From the NCBI GenBank assembly GCA_029891385.1, contig CM057233.1, positions 53,026,063-53,090,062 of the forward strand: a DNA stretch of 64,000 nucleotides. Direction: 5' to 3'. Below are positions 21,935-34,070 of this stretch, in pieces; positions within the stretch are counted from its first letter, which is position 1; each line of letters begins with the position of its first letter. This DNA comes from Erythroxylum novogranatense. Its lineage: Eukaryota; Streptophyta; Magnoliopsida; Malpighiales; Erythroxylaceae. The translations under genes and the position numbers were made by a program. The notes beneath the pieces were generated by a model. The model searched no databases and was not told the origin of the DNA. It saw only the letters and a program-made list of their open reading frames with translations.

Positions 21935-24512
21935 TGTTAGCCCCTGAATTTTTTTCGTATTGCATTAAGCATGATTTAAATAATTATGAGGGTTGATGGA
22001 TAAAATTTTATACCTATTTGCTATGTAAATGTTGGTTGAATTTATTTTATGGTTTGGTTGTATTAAAAATGGTAAGAATGTATAAGGGTATTTTGGTCAT
22101 GGCACTTAAGGATAGAAGGTCTAAGGTTTAAGCGAAAAGGGCAAGATGGACATTTGATAAGTAAGTAGAAATTAAGAGAAGAAGAAGAAAGAGTTAGAAA
22201 AGGAAGAAAATAGAAGAAAGAAAAGAAAAGAAGGAGAAAAGAGAGGAGAGAGTGTCATAAGCTTGGAGAAAAGAAGAGAAAGAGGGTTTGCTAGCCTAAG
22301 CGATTTCTGACAGATTCGAAGTGCTTCCGGGTAAGTTTTGCTTCGTTTACTCTTGTTATGGTTAGATTAAACTTAAAGGATGTGGAATGGGTGAGAATCG
22401 GTGGTTTTAGGGTTTTCGACAAAAAATGGATAGGTTTCTTTGGGTTTATGATTTTGTGGTTGTTTTTGAAGTGTTAATGGGTTAGAAATGTACTATAAGA
22501 CATGATATAAGGTTTAGATGTGTTGCATCTGTGATTTTGGGTAAAGATTAAAGTCGGAAAATGCAAAAAAGTGGGGTTCGGAGTCGCCACTCCGACCCGC
22601 ACGTCGCGACGTGCGCTAGAGCACGCCGTGGCGTGCAAAGAAAATGGTGACGCCGCATGCACAAATGTGCACGTCGCGACGTCGTGTATAGCGAAACACG
22701 TCATGACACACACATTTGTGCTTTCCATGGCCCCCCCCAATCCTTCGAAAATGATTTTGATATATTTTGGGTATATCTTTTGGTGTAGATATCCAAATGA
22801 GGTGATTTTTGATTCGTTGGAAAATAGAGTCAAAGTTCTACAAGTTTTATAAAGCCTTTGAAATTGAAAGTCGATTATAAGAATCTTAAAGTTTGGTCAA
22901 GTTGGGTATAGATTCTTGTTTTGTTTGGGGTATAACTTTCGGGTTTTTGAACCAAATTGAATGCTTTTGGAGTCAATAGAAATGTAAGACAATGAGGACT
23001 TTTATGGAAAAAGTGACCCAAATGTTTGGATTTTGGAAGAGATTGGGTTTAGTTAGAATTTATCTTAGTGAATGTGTGATTTTTGGGTTCCTAATTTGTA
23101 TTCCTATTTCAATAGGAATTTTGCATTTGATTAAGGAAATCAAGGAAGGCAAGAGGATAAAGATGAGATGTATCTTTTAAACATGTATTCGAGCAAGGAT
23201 TTCAGGTGGGTTTCATGTTTATGATTTAGTAATGAGCCACTAAAGTTTTCTCCCAAATCAAGAATGATTTCAATTACTTCATAAATATCGTTTTGTTTTT
23301 ATTGAATGATTTGCAAAATTTCTACATGTTTCAGCCTATGAACTTTTCTGATGAATTTCAAAATAGAAATGAAATGAAATGAAAATGCATTGAACATTTT
23401 ATGTCATGCCTTGGAAAACTTCATGGCATTTTGTATATTCGGAAAAGAAAGAATAGAGTATGAAAAGTATGAAAGCTTTGATAACATGCTTTGAGCATGA
23501 AACGAATGGATTATGTGCTTTGTTTGGGTAAGAGAGTTACGGATGGAGTCACGTGCACGTCGACATATAGCCTTCTCCCGGTTGCCCGCTTGAGGCCACG
23601 AGATCCTTGAGAAATCGGACTCGTTTTGTTTACGGATTTAACTTCGATTTATCCGGATCGTTTACGGAACTCTCGAGCCATTTGTTTGTGCATTGCATCT
23701 ATGAATTGTCAAGTATGTGCATAACTTGAGCATTTGATATTGATGATTGATTGAACATATTGTGTTGATGTGATAATATTTTTCACTATGCAATGACACT
23801 TTTCAACTATGGGTTTGAACTCAGAACTTCGGATTTGACTGAGAATTTGGGAGTAAAGCGTTTTATGAACTTATTATGATTTTTGTACAACAAATGAACT
23901 TTTTCAACAGTTTTGCTTGTTCTTCGTTATAAACCTGTTACCCACGAGCTATAAGCTCACCCCCCTTCATTCCCATCCACAGGTGATGAGAAGAAGATCG
24001 GGTGAAGGTTTCGATTTCTATGTGTGTTTATTGTATTGTTCTCAATTGCATTGGTATTGGAAATTTTAGAATCGATATATTGTGGCTTGGTATGCCATGA
24101 GAACTTGTAAATTTATTCTTTGATGAAAGTGGATATTGTATGGTTGATAACTAGTGGAAGTTCGCAATTGTGTGTACGGACCGGATTGAGTAAGAATTTA
24201 GTTTACTCGAGGGAGCTATGATTATGATATGATTTTTGGATTGTAAATTTTGGTTATGCATATGTATTTATATACCGCAACGAGATGTGTTATGGAAAAA
24301 GGAATGTAAGAATGGCACGAGATTGTAAGCTTCAAGATTTCTGTGATGTTCGCCAATGTTCTGGTTCAACGGACGGATTCCGGGAACGAGATCCAACATT
24401 TGTGGTATCAGAGCAAGAAGATGAATCGATGAAGGTTAAGGCAACTCCATCGGATTATAGGTAAGTATGATGGTACTGTTTCAAGGTTGGGTTTCGGGAA
24501 GGGGATCCAACA
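21935..24512 (+). repeat. G2 3' LTR, 2578 bp
   Basis: Partner of 15465-18110. Candidate leader signals at homologous places: donors at 22331 and 23206, acceptor ending at 23982. GC-rich island at about 22595-22735. Embedded primer motif TGGTATCAGAGC at 24403-24414. Ends GGGGATCCAACA, followed by the target duplication GGTAT. Its small open frames also occur in the 5' copy. Confidence 0.93.
22595..22735. repeat. CpG-rich palindrome island, G2 3' LTR
   Basis: GCACGTCGCGACGTGC followed by GCACGCCGTGGCGTGC-type repeats. Fewer units than in the 5' LTR, showing length instability since insertion. Confidence 0.88.
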
Positions 24513-24517
24513 GGTAT

Positions 24518-25310
24518 GTTAAGTCTAATACTAGAGTGGAGGTTTCTAAAATTATACTTAAAAATAATGAATCATGGTCTCAACGTTAATTTGTAATTCG
24601 AGTTTGTGAGCTTTTGGTGGGAGTACTTGATCTAGTTGATAATGATGAGAAGGTAATAGTGGGTTATTTTTATGATGTCATAGAAAGGGCGGAAGAAGCA
24701 ATTAAGGACAATTTAAAAAATAAACCTTCTTCTTTATACCCACCTTATCTTGCGGTCATCAATGAGAGATAGGATGGTAACATTTTTCTCCTGCGTTTAC
24801 AACTAGGGTATTTTTTAATCCTAATGTTTGTTTTAAACCAAGTTTTACACAGAAAGCTTAAGTGAATAGGAGAATGCTATTAATTATTGCAACAATTATT
24901 TCCCATAAGATGATGCAAGATCTCCTAAGCTCACAAATGGAGATTTATAAGGATGCTTATGGTAATTTTAGGATCCTCATTATTATTTTTCAAAGAGACA
25001 AACTTAATTCAAGTATATATTTCTCACTTTTGTTACTTGTTGGAAGTTAATCATCACTTTATTTTGTATAGAAGTTTACTTTTTTCTTACAATTACTTAG
25101 TGAGATCAATTCAGAAGTAGTGTTCCAAAATTTCAAAGATTTTACATTTTAAATTCTGAGTTAATATGTGAGCGCAACAAGATGTGAAAGAAATTTGAGC
25201 ACAATTGAATTTATTCATTCCAAGAAAAGGAGTAGACTGGAACACAAAATATTGAACAATTTGGCCTTTGTTTGTTACAATTTAAAGTTTTAAGAAACTA
25301 TGTTATTATC
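24518..25310 (+). pseudogene. hAT transposase relic, C-terminal piece
   Basis: Continues the frame broken by G2. VEVSKIILKNNESW, then LVDNDEKVIVGYFYDVIERA, NKPSSLYPPYLAVI and FNPNVCFKPSF match the middle of plant hAT transposases. At about 25168-25300 CERNLSTIEFIHSKKRSRLE is the hAT dimerisation region. Stops are scattered, so it is a dead copy. No terminal inverted repeats of the autonomous element were found. Confidence 0.78.
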
Positions 25311-26215
25311 ATTATTAAGTTCAATATAAATTTTTGTAATTTTTTAATAATTTTATTTTATTTGTTTACTAGGAATCTTAATAGATTAAATAGTTCTGTA
25401 AATCTAATTTGTCTTGACCATATCAATCTTTTAGCGAGTTAAATTTTTGAAGAACTGAGTTTGATATATGAATCTTAAATAAGAAAGTATTAAAATGTCA
25501 TTTAATGAAAAAATTTGAATTATGGTAATAATAGGACTTCTCTTAATGATGAGAATTTTGTATTAAATAAGAATTGAGATCAATATGAATAGAGTGGATA
25601 TTCTATTGATTGAAGTTCCAAAATTTTCATTTCTTCTCTTTTCTTTAATTTCTCTTATATTTGTTGCATATATTAAATTATATATATGTAATATAAATAT
25701 AAAATTTTAGCTGTATATTTTTATTTCAGTTTCGCTTTTACATGGTTGTATTCTTTGGTTCAAGCTCTTGTTGTAATACTTATGGAGTCATAAACTTTAT
25801 ATCTTTTATGTAATTATTCTTTATTATATTATAAAATTGTAACATTTTAAGTACTTTGTATTATCCTTAGTTTTATATTTGTATGATGATTAACGATATT
25901 TTTATAATAATTGTGGTTAATATTATATGTGAAATATGTAAAAATAATATTAATATAAATAAATAGATAATTGTTATTTTAAATTTCTATTATTATGATT
26001 TTTGAGACAAAGTTGATGTAAAATTATAAATTATATACTACAATACATTGATGAATTATTTTGTAACTTTACAAAATTCAAATACTATTTTTAATTTTAA
26101 AATTTCTCAAATAATATCTGGCATTGACCAATATTATACGATACCAAAACTAGATATGACACTATTAATCGATTTGATACTAGTATTGCTACAACATTCA
26201 TAATACTAATGCTAA
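25311..26215. other. AT-rich spacer
   Basis: Strongly AT-rich with TATA-type runs. Probably the 3' flank of the hAT relic. I see no gene, repeat array or RNA. Confidence 0.5.
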
Positions 26216-26240
26216 GGGACCGTTTGGTTTCATTTCTATT
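26216..26240. repeat. Candidate left terminal repeat of the PIF/Harbinger relic
   Basis: GGGACCGTTTGGTTTCATTT directly follows TAA at 26213-26215, the usual target site. Only one end is found. Confidence 0.5.
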
Positions 26241-26654
26241 TTTCTATTGTGGTTTTAGTTTTTATTTTCTGTTTTTGTTTATTTTTTCGTTAAAAAATAA
26301 AAACTTGTTTAGCTAAAATTTATAATATAAAAACTGAAAATAAAAATCTGTTTAGTTGAGATTAGTAATTAAAAACAAAAACATGTTTGGTTTTATCATC
26401 TTTTTATTTTTGTAATTATACTCTTACATTAATAATTTTATATCATACATTATATTTGTAAATTAATTAATTAGCATTTCAATTAAAATTAAAGTATAAG
26501 CAAAATAAATGTAATTAAAATTACACATTAATTGTATATAATAAAATTCTATAAATTAAAAATTATATTAAGTCATTCTAATCAATAAAAGATATCCATC
26601 ATATTATAATTCTTGAAAACATAATAATACTATCATTTACAAAAGAAACATAAA

Positions 26655-28010
26655 TCAATTAGAAATAATATAATCACTCCACATTTGCCTAGCAATTTCA
26701 TCTCTCTTCCAAGATATACCTCGAAGATGTACTATAGTGATATTATACTCCACTTCAGAACTTGCATCTTCATTTTCACTTTCTCTAATTTGTTCTTCAT
26801 TTTCGACACAACTGTCAAATAACTCCTCACTTTGTCCATACATTCTATTATAATTATGTATAACACAAGCAATAATGATGTATTTTTTTCATCATATCAT
26901 AACTTGACATGTTTTTAAGTATAGGAAATCTTGCTTTTAGGACGCCAAAACTTCTTTCAATAACATTTCTTAATGAAGAATGCCTATAGTTAAACAATTC
27001 CTATGGACCTTGAGGTCTTCCTCTGCCTCTATAATCTCGCAAATAATATCTTTCACCTCAATATGGTGAAAGAAATCCAAGGATATTAGTATAGCCCAAG
27101 TTAACTAAATAGTACTTACCTAACATAGAAAGAACATAATATTAACAAAAAGATATTAAAAATAAATCATAATTATTATGTTTATTTAAAATAATATAAT
27201 TCCTTGTGGAGGCATAGGAAATTGATTCGCTGGATTTGTCACTATTTCCAAAAGAACTCAAGAGTCATTTGTAGTACCTTTCCATCCAGCCATTACATAT
27301 GTAAAACGCATGTCAAATGAACAACAACACATAATAGTTTAGGTTGAATTAATTTTTTTCCATTGTATAGTATTTGTTCATCGGTCAGAACTTGTGCATC
27401 AATATTTGTGCCATCTATTGCTCCTATATAATCCTAACAATTAAAAAATATATTAAAATAATTATTAAATATAAGGAGATAATTAAAATACTAATTAAAT
27501 ATTGAATGTACCTGAAAATATGGAAAGAAATTTGAATTATGTTAAATCTCAGGAAGTGTACTAGTAAAAGATGGTGGAGTAATGACTCTTTTTGCAAGAC
27601 GATTAATTGCATGTAAAACTTTACGAAAGTACTTCAAAATTGTCCAGGTTGAATGTTGAAAGTGTTTTGCATTGAGTCTACTTGTCTCATTATGCCCTAT
27701 AGTCATGAAGAAAATTGCTACTTATTCCTCCACCGTCAAATAACTTGTTGCCTTTAAGCATCCTAAACTCTTTAACTCGTCACATAAGCTCAAGAAAATT
27801 ATCTTTCTCATTCTTAAGATTTCATAAATCCTTGTAAGGTTCCGATTCAAAAGTTCTAATATCCAATCATGACCTGGTAGAGCAGAAGTTCTACATGATT
27901 GCTTTTGTAAATAAAAATATTTGTTCTCTCCTCCAACTATAGAAATAATGATTACATTCTTTCATTCATCATTAGAATCTGATAAGAAATCCATATATCT
28001 ACAATGCCAA
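26655..28010 (-). pseudogene. PIF/Harbinger transposase pseudogene
   Basis: Read on the minus strand from about 28000: DWILELLNRNLTRIYEILRM, GHNETSRLNAKHFQHS, then GAIDGTNIDAQ (first catalytic Asp), VMAGWKGTTNDS (second Asp), [34 protein letters not shown] (catalytic Glu) and the tail ending RQMWSDY. All three DDE residues can be placed. In-frame stops lie near 27720, 27265, 27065 and 27010. A short AT-rich intron with normal CAG|GT and TTAG ends is kept at 27434-27511. A second expected intron near 27120-27200 has its acceptor but a GA instead of a GT donor. Confidence 0.82.
27434..27511 (-). other. Intron of the PIF/Harbinger transposase
   Basis: 78 bp, minus strand, starts GTACAT after TTTTCAG and ends TTGTTAG before the codons for DYIGAIDGT. 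It splits the motif where plant transposases read Y/F-x-D-x-IGAIDGTH. Spliced joining restores the frame. Confidence 0.65.
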
Positions 28011-28209
28011 CATTAATAATTAATAAAACATTCAATCAAGTAAATTTAATCAAATATAGAAAAATATTCTTACAAAATATAAACTTAAAATTAAGTCAAA
28101 TATTCATATAAAGCACAAACTTAAGATGTTCAAAATATGGAATAGTACTTAACATAAAAGTGTCAAATCAATAAGAATTAGATATGAAATAACATGAAAA
28201 TATAACTAA

Positions 28210-29110
28210 AGCGATGTAATTCAATCCAACTTCCTTGTTTCCGTCATCTTCATAAAAATATCCCTATAAAGTGGAAAATCATGTAAAGTCCTCATAGTTT
28301 TTCCAAATTGCACATTGTCAACACCCAATTAATCTAAAGAATTCAGACATTCCATTATTACGTTAGATTTTTTAGATCTATTCTCTACAATGGATGATGT
28401 TTCACTCAGTTTTTTCTTAAATAAATCATTCTTCCTTTTTGATTGTTCACCAAGTATAAGTAAGGCTTTTTCTAAAATATTAGAATGTGTCTTCTTTGTC
28501 TTCTTGTTCTTAGGAGATTTCTTTCTCTTAGATGGAGAACTTTTTATCTTGATCTTCTTTTTTATTATATGAGTAATCTTCATCAACATCATTTTCATGT
28601 TCCTCTTCTATACTATTCGATGGAGATTTAGTTTATGGATGTGCATGCACACCAGTCCCCAAAAATATGACACAAGTTTAAAAATTCCTTAAATCCTTTT
28701 TTCTTGAATCTGTGAGCCATTTTATGCACCTATAATGATCAAAAGAAATATGAGAATGAATATTATATAATATGATATATTAATAAAACAAAAGACATAT
28801 TTTACCTTAAATAGATTTTCCCAACATTCATTTGTAGCATTAACTTCACTAGTAAAAGAGTTGTAAACGATTCCTATTTCTTTGAGTAAGTTCTTCAAAT
28901 TCTTTAATGTAGCCCTTAATCCATTATACTTATTATTCAATTAAATAATAGTATACTCCTTATTGAATTTTGCTTGAAGCCCTGTTTCAATATTCTTCCA
29001 ACCAAATTTGGAAAAAGGTTGTATTCATTTGATTTCCCTTCTTCACTTATTCAACCATAAAGGAGATTAAATACATCTCTATAGTATCATTCCATACCCC
29101 ATCTTTTTCA
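28210..29110 (-). pseudogene. PIF/Harbinger ORF1, Myb/SANT-like, broken
   Basis: Minus-strand relic. NLFPNLVGRILKQ at about 29000 and LRATLKNLKNLLKEIGIVYN at about 28880 follow the Myb/SANT-like DNA-binding protein encoded beside plant PIF transposases, where the family has KNRLKTLRKEY-type text. LCHIFG and GVHAHP (about 28650-28690) belong to its middle. The 89-residue open stretch 28329-28598 is a Lys/Ser-rich linker with many KK pairs, likely a nuclear signal. Stops and frame changes present. Confidence 0.65.
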
Positions 29111-29558
29111 TTTACTTCCATACAATCATTAGAATCATTCATATTATTCAAGCCTTCTATCACCAAATGTAATAACATATAAGTGACATCAATCATAACA
29201 ATTTCTACAAAGTATTAAATGCTAAACATGGTTCAAAATAAACATGTGACAACCGCAACAATTTCAAAAAATATTATAATTACTTTATTGTTATAGTATT
29301 ATAAATATGGATTATAAATACGAATAATATAAATTATAAATACATAGAATATGAAGAGTTGGGCATTGGATACCAATTTTGACTTTTGACTTTTGAGGTG
29401 CTAGAAATCAAACTTCTTATGATGCCATTGTCGAAAGATAACATCGAAGAGGCTACAAAATCTCATGTCATTATCTAGTTTATTGAAATTTTGTGTCCAA
29501 ACTTATACACAAATTAGAATTCACTATATGTGAAAACTTGGTAGCAAAACCACTACAG
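29111..29558. other. Spacer before the copia element
   Basis: Contains a short TTTTGACTTTTGACTTTTGA run at about 29368. No gene or clear element is seen. It may include the lost right end of the PIF/Harbinger relic. TAAAT at 29559-29563 would be the left target duplication of Cop1; the right copy lies outside the window. Confidence 0.45.
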
Positions 29559-29563
29559 TAAAT

Positions 29564-29785
29564 TGTTGGAAAGTTGACTAGGATTGCCTAAATTAGTGGG
29601 ATCCAAAATAAATTTCCAGATTATTTTTAATGATTTCCATTTATTTACTTCCAAATTTCTAGGCTAATCTTTCTAGATATTCTTTAATGTAATCCCTTAA
29701 TTATTTCCTGCTCTTGTTGTATATATTTGTAGAGAATGATTAATGAAAAGTGTGAAAAAGATTATTAACATAATCCTTTGTTTCA
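29564..29785 (+). repeat. Cop1 5' LTR (Ty1/copia), 222 bp
   Basis: Begins TGTTGGAAAGTTGACTAGG and ends CCTTTGTTTCA, directly followed by a primer-binding site. The short length and this start and end are common in plant Ty1/copia elements. The 3' LTR is outside the window. Confidence 0.85.
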
Positions 29786-29803
29786 TGGTATCAAAGACCT
29801 AGG
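29786..29803 (+). other. Cop1 primer-binding site
   Basis: TGGTATCAAAGACCTAGG begins at the LTR end. It is a variant of TGGTATCAGAGCCTAGG and fits initiator tRNA-Met. Confidence 0.8.
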
Positions 29804-29882
29804 TTTCCAACCCCCTAAAATTTGTTAATCACCAAAACTTTCCTAACCATCTGAAATTTCTTCTTCCTCTGTTATCACAACT

Positions 29883-29904
29883 ATGGTCGAAGGCAGTCTA
29901 CCAC
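29883..29904 (+). pseudogene. Cop1 gag, first 7 codons
   Basis: ATG at 29883 starts MVEGSLP, cut by G3 after ACCAC. The frame resumes at 41696 when G3 is removed. A serine/proline-poor N-terminus of this kind is not diagnostic by itself; the assignment rests on the continuity with 41696-41772 and 53534-53544. Confidence 0.7.
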
Positions 29905-32900
29905 TGTAACATTCCATCACTGATGGGAAGGGTAGAATAGTAATTTTGAGTGACCAATGGGCGTTTAGAAATGTCTTTACATGTTCATGCATAATATAGC
30001 ATCCGCATGCATGTGAATAGTGAATTATGCACATGAAAAATGACTGTACATGAATTCATGACATTTCTCAGTATATTTGGTATAAAAATTGAGTTGGAGA
30101 GGGTCTTTGAAGTTTTAAAATTTTTAGTGAATTTTAGAACATTTTTTTCTGAATTTTGAAGTAATTTTCAGACTAGGAAAAATGTCAAGTAACAGACTGA
30201 TTGTTTACCGGTAGTAGAAATTATGGTCCAATGGCAATGAAAATTTAGATAAATGATTTTAAGACTTATTAATTTGAGCCATTGGAATTTGGGGAAAACT
30301 TGAATTAGAAATTAAATTTTAATTGGAAAGAAACTAAGTGAGGGCTTAAAAATCTGACATGTGGCATATGACACTTGTCACTTGCCTAACATGCCACCAT
30401 GTTGGTATTTTTTTAAATTAAACCACCTTCTTTTGGCCTTTCTCGATGTTTCTTCTTTGAAAGAGGTTTGGTGATTTATGTGAGAAATCCTCCACCAAAT
30501 TTCGTAGCTCTCCTCTTCCTTGCTTCTTTTGATTTTTTCTCATCTTTTCTACCTTCTTCCACCTTGTTTTCTCTTCTTGTGTTCACTAAAAATCCTAACA
30601 TAAACCTCACCCCCTTAAGATGATGATGATCGTGTATGGGGGGGGGGGAAGAAGTTTAAGATTTTGTGGTTTTGGAAGATTTGGAAGCTTAATAGGTAAG
30701 AAACATGTTTTATCTCATGGTTTTGTAGTTAATTAAATTATTTGTGATGTTTGTACACTTAATTGTATGAGAATTGCATTGGTGTATATGGGTATGTGAA
30801 TTGCTTGCTTTGATTGATGATTGATGAGGTAGAATTTGAGGAATGTAAATTGGAGATGTTTTAGATGTTTTGGAAGTGAAATCATGTTTAGAAAAATGTA
30901 GGAAAATGATGGATGATGGAGTGTATGTTGCTGCCATTTTGTGAATAAATGTCCAAGTGGAGGTTTTGCTTTGATTGTGGTTGATATATTGAATAAATTG
31001 AGTGTTTATTGGTGTAGAATTGGTATGGAAGAGATAGGAAAGGTGTTAGGTTGAAAATCTGGAAATTTGCTTTGTGCATGTTTCAATGATTTGGCCATAA
31101 CTTCTGCTATGGCTATGCAATTAAGATTATTTTTAGCTTAAATTAATCTAGAGGTGTTTTTCTAGATTTCTTTTAAAGGAAGTAATGTTCAATTTTGGCT
31201 TGAAGAGTTTGAAATTTTTACTTGAATGTAGTAATGTGTGTAGGATGAATAGTGCAATTTTAGTGACACTAAAGTTGAAATTGTGATCTGAAACTTTGAG
31301 AATTTTTCTGAGTTAATAAGGCTGATATTGCAAAATTAGTCTTCATGAAAGTTGTAGTTCTACTTGAGAGCTTTCTATCGCCATAAAATTCACCATTTTT
31401 CGACATTGGAGTTGGTAGTTATGAGTGATTGAAATTTGGATGTGGTTTAGGGTGCAATTATGGAGGCAGAAACTTTGATTGAAATTTTCACCTAATTAGA
31501 GGTTGAAATTGCATTTAAGTGCTTCATGAAAGTTGTATAATATGTTCTGATCTTTTCATTGATATAAAACATGGAATTTTTAGACAATGGGATAGGAAGT
31601 TATGATTTTTAGAAAATTTTGTTACTATTTAGGATGATACTTATTTGGACAGAAATTTTGATTGAGATTTTGACCATTTCAGAGGTTGAATTTGCTTCCA
31701 AGTTGTTCATGAAAGTTGTAGAATGTGTTCTTATCTTTGCATTGATATAAAGCTTGGAATTTTTGGCCAATGGAATACAATGTTATGATTTTTAGAAGAT
31801 GTGCTATTGTTTAGGATAACATTTATTGGACAATAACTTTGATTGGGATTTTGACTGCTTTAAATTTGGAATTTGTCTGTAAGTCCTTCATGGAAATTGT
31901 AGAGCTTTCTGTGATCTTTCTATTGATACCTAATTTGTCAATTTTGGACATTTGAGTGAAAAGTTATGCATATTGAAAGAAGAAAGGAAATAAGTGGAAA
32001 ATAAAAAAATAGAAAAATTGTCGCGAGGGCGAGCGTAGGCCGCGCTCCTTGCGAGGGCGAGTGCACACATCTCGCGACCGCGAGCGCCCTTTTTTTATTT
32101 TTATTTTTTTATTTTTCCCCAATTTGACCATTTTCCACTCTTTTGCGTATAACTTTTTCATCCGACCTCCGATTGACCTGATTTTTAAAGCGTCGGATTC
32201 GTAAGACATTTGTTTACCTCTCCATGAGAATTTGTGAATTTTTTAGATTAAATTAAAAATTATGGATTAAATCAAAGTGAGAGGACCGAGTGATTATTTT
32301 TCTAGACAATGTTTTGGCAATATCCAGACCTATAGAGATCCGAATTGAGTAATTTTGGTGTCTATAGATTCTCAACACATAGGGGAACTTTTTATTAAAG
32401 AGTGGTTGCCTAGGCTACCTTATGTGGATTTTCTTATTGATCGGGAAAAGTAGACCCGAAAGTGGGTGTTTTAGAAAAAAATTGAAATAAGTATATGAGC
32501 AATAAATTGCAAGTTTCATGGTCTTTAGTGCGGCTTAACCCTAGGCATAAATAAGTTTTGATCTGGGAATGATTTCAAGATGGAAATTTATGAAATGATA
32601 CCGGCATTATCATGAACATGCATTATACATATTTTATTTCAGTCGTGTGCATTATTAAACACTTATGAATGTACAAATTGTGACGTATGTGTATCTGGCA
32701 TAAATGAGTTGTGCATGCTAAACGGCCGCATTAAGGCGTTTCCAAAAACGGGAAGTAAATGCTAATCTGGAGCGTACTGTGAGTAGACTGAGATGGTTTC
32801 ATTTCATTATTTGTTTTGTTTTTAAATTTGTATTGACTGACTACTGAATGCTCATATGAATGGTGATGGATTGTGATTTGATTGCGGATTCCGGACAGAA

Positions 32901-34052
32901 GGTCGGATGACTGTGTATTGGGGAGTTGTGTTATTGAAGTATTACTTGAATGTGAATTGGATGAACTATGTGTATTTAATGTGATTGATAAATGTGTTTT
33001 GAATGCGCATTATATGAGTGATAAGTGCCGGACCACGGTCCGATGAAAAATGTCTTTTGAATGCGCATTGCATATGTATGAGAATATGTTTCTCAACTCT
33101 ACTGTTGAATGCCGGACTACGGTCAGATGACATGTGAAAGTGAGTAAATGGGATTGATGCATTTCATTGCATAAGTGTATGAAATATAATGGTTGTTATG
33201 ACCAGAGTAGTCACCGATCAGAGCTTAAAGCTCAACAAGTATAAATGAGCTTCTAGCTCTAAAGTGAATCAAAGCCTCGGGCTCAACGTTTAATGAGCCC
33301 TGTATCCTCCAAATGGATAAGGGACAGTTATTAATGAGCCCTACATGGGACAGTTTCGGCACTCGGTCATAACAAAATAACGAATGAAAAGTGAGTCTCA
33401 TGTGCATAATATGAATGATAAGTGTATCGAATGTGAACTAATGTGCATGTGAAATAATATGAAATGTGAAATAGAGTGAGTTGTAAATTATGTGTTGCGT
33501 GACTGGGTGAGCCATCGATGATGGTCACTCACTGAATTTGCAAAACTCACCCAAAATTTGCAATTATTTTTCAGGACTCAGAAGAATACCTCGTTAGGCA
33601 ACGAGAGTATATCTATTGCATGTGAGAGAAAGAAGAGGTTGGGATCAGTTCGCGTCTACATTGTGTCTCTTTATTTTCACACTGAATTGTATTTTCTGCA
33701 AATCATTGTATTTTGTGTATTTGCGTATATTATTTGTGTATAACTTTCCGATTGAAAAAAAAGTGTTTTGCAAAAGAAACTGATCAAAGTGTAATATGTT
33801 TTGTTTTTGGAATGGGCTAATCGAACTTTTGGTATGTGAAAAACAAAATTGGAAACTACTATAAATGAAAATGTTTCTGAATAAAAGTGGGCCCAAATTT
33901 ACGATTATTTGTTCACGTATGCTTGAAACAAAAAAAAGTTTTATACTGAGTTTTTGACGAACTAAGTGATGTAGCACGCCACCCTCGTGGGGCACAGACT
34001 CAGATATCACCATCGACGTCTAGTTCAGGTCATGCGGGAGTGGGGTGTTGCA
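29905..34052 (+). repeat. G3 5' LTR, 4148 bp
   Basis: Closely similar to 37517-41690. Candidate leader donor GTAAGA at 30696 after AATAG, donor GTGAGT at 32779, acceptor TTTTTCAG ending at 33574. Several repeats of CATGAAAGTTGTAG-type text (31.3-31.9 kb) precede the GC-rich island and the conserved box CCGACCTCCGATTGACCTGA (32163-32182). A run of nine or more G near 30640. Its open frames (30710-31079, 33645-34013) recur in the 3' copy. Confidence 0.93.
32020..32095. repeat. CpG-rich island, G3 5' LTR
   Basis: TCGCGAGGGCGAG and CTCGCGACCGCGAG units in an AT-rich setting, followed by a T-rich tract and the conserved box. The 3' LTR island differs in length and sequence. Confidence 0.85.
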
Positions 34053-34058
34053 TTTATG

Positions 34059-34070
34059 TGGTATCAGAGC
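34059..34070 (+). other. G3 primer-binding site
   Basis: TGGTATCAGAGC, 6 bases after the LTR end. Confidence 0.9.

Larger units (their letters stand above)
15465..24512 (+). mobile_element. G2: LARD-like gypsy element with 5 bp target duplication
   Basis: 9048 bp bounded by GGTAT at 15460-15464 and at 24513-24517, a perfect target duplication. LTRs begin TGTTGG and end CCAACA. Between them are a tRNA-Met primer site, about 3.8 kb of non-coding sequence with decayed pol traces, and a polypurine tract. The ends are intact while the coding region is ruined, which suggests mobilisation by enzymes of another element. Confidence 0.92.
26216..29110 (-). mobile_element. PIF/Harbinger relic (ORF1 and transposase)
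   Basis: Minus-strand DNA transposon with a Myb/SANT-like ORF1 (28.2-29.1 kb) upstream of a DDE transposase (26.65-28.0 kb). The left end begins GGGACCGTTTGGTTTC after TAA, fitting the family's terminal repeats and 3 bp TAA/TTA duplications. No matching CCAAACGG end is seen at the right, so that end is lost or too changed, and the right border given is only that of the coding relic. Confidence 0.75.

Noticed and set aside
28329..28598. Lys-rich 89-codon frame as an independent nuclear protein
   Set aside because: It is the linker of the PIF/Harbinger ORF1 relic, between recognisable upstream pieces and the transposase.
30710..31079. Minus-strand open frames of 63-75 codons in 30710-31079 that recur nearly identically at 38341-38710
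   Set aside because: They are the same LTR segment in the two LTRs of G3. Identity comes from LTR duplication, not from selection on a protein.
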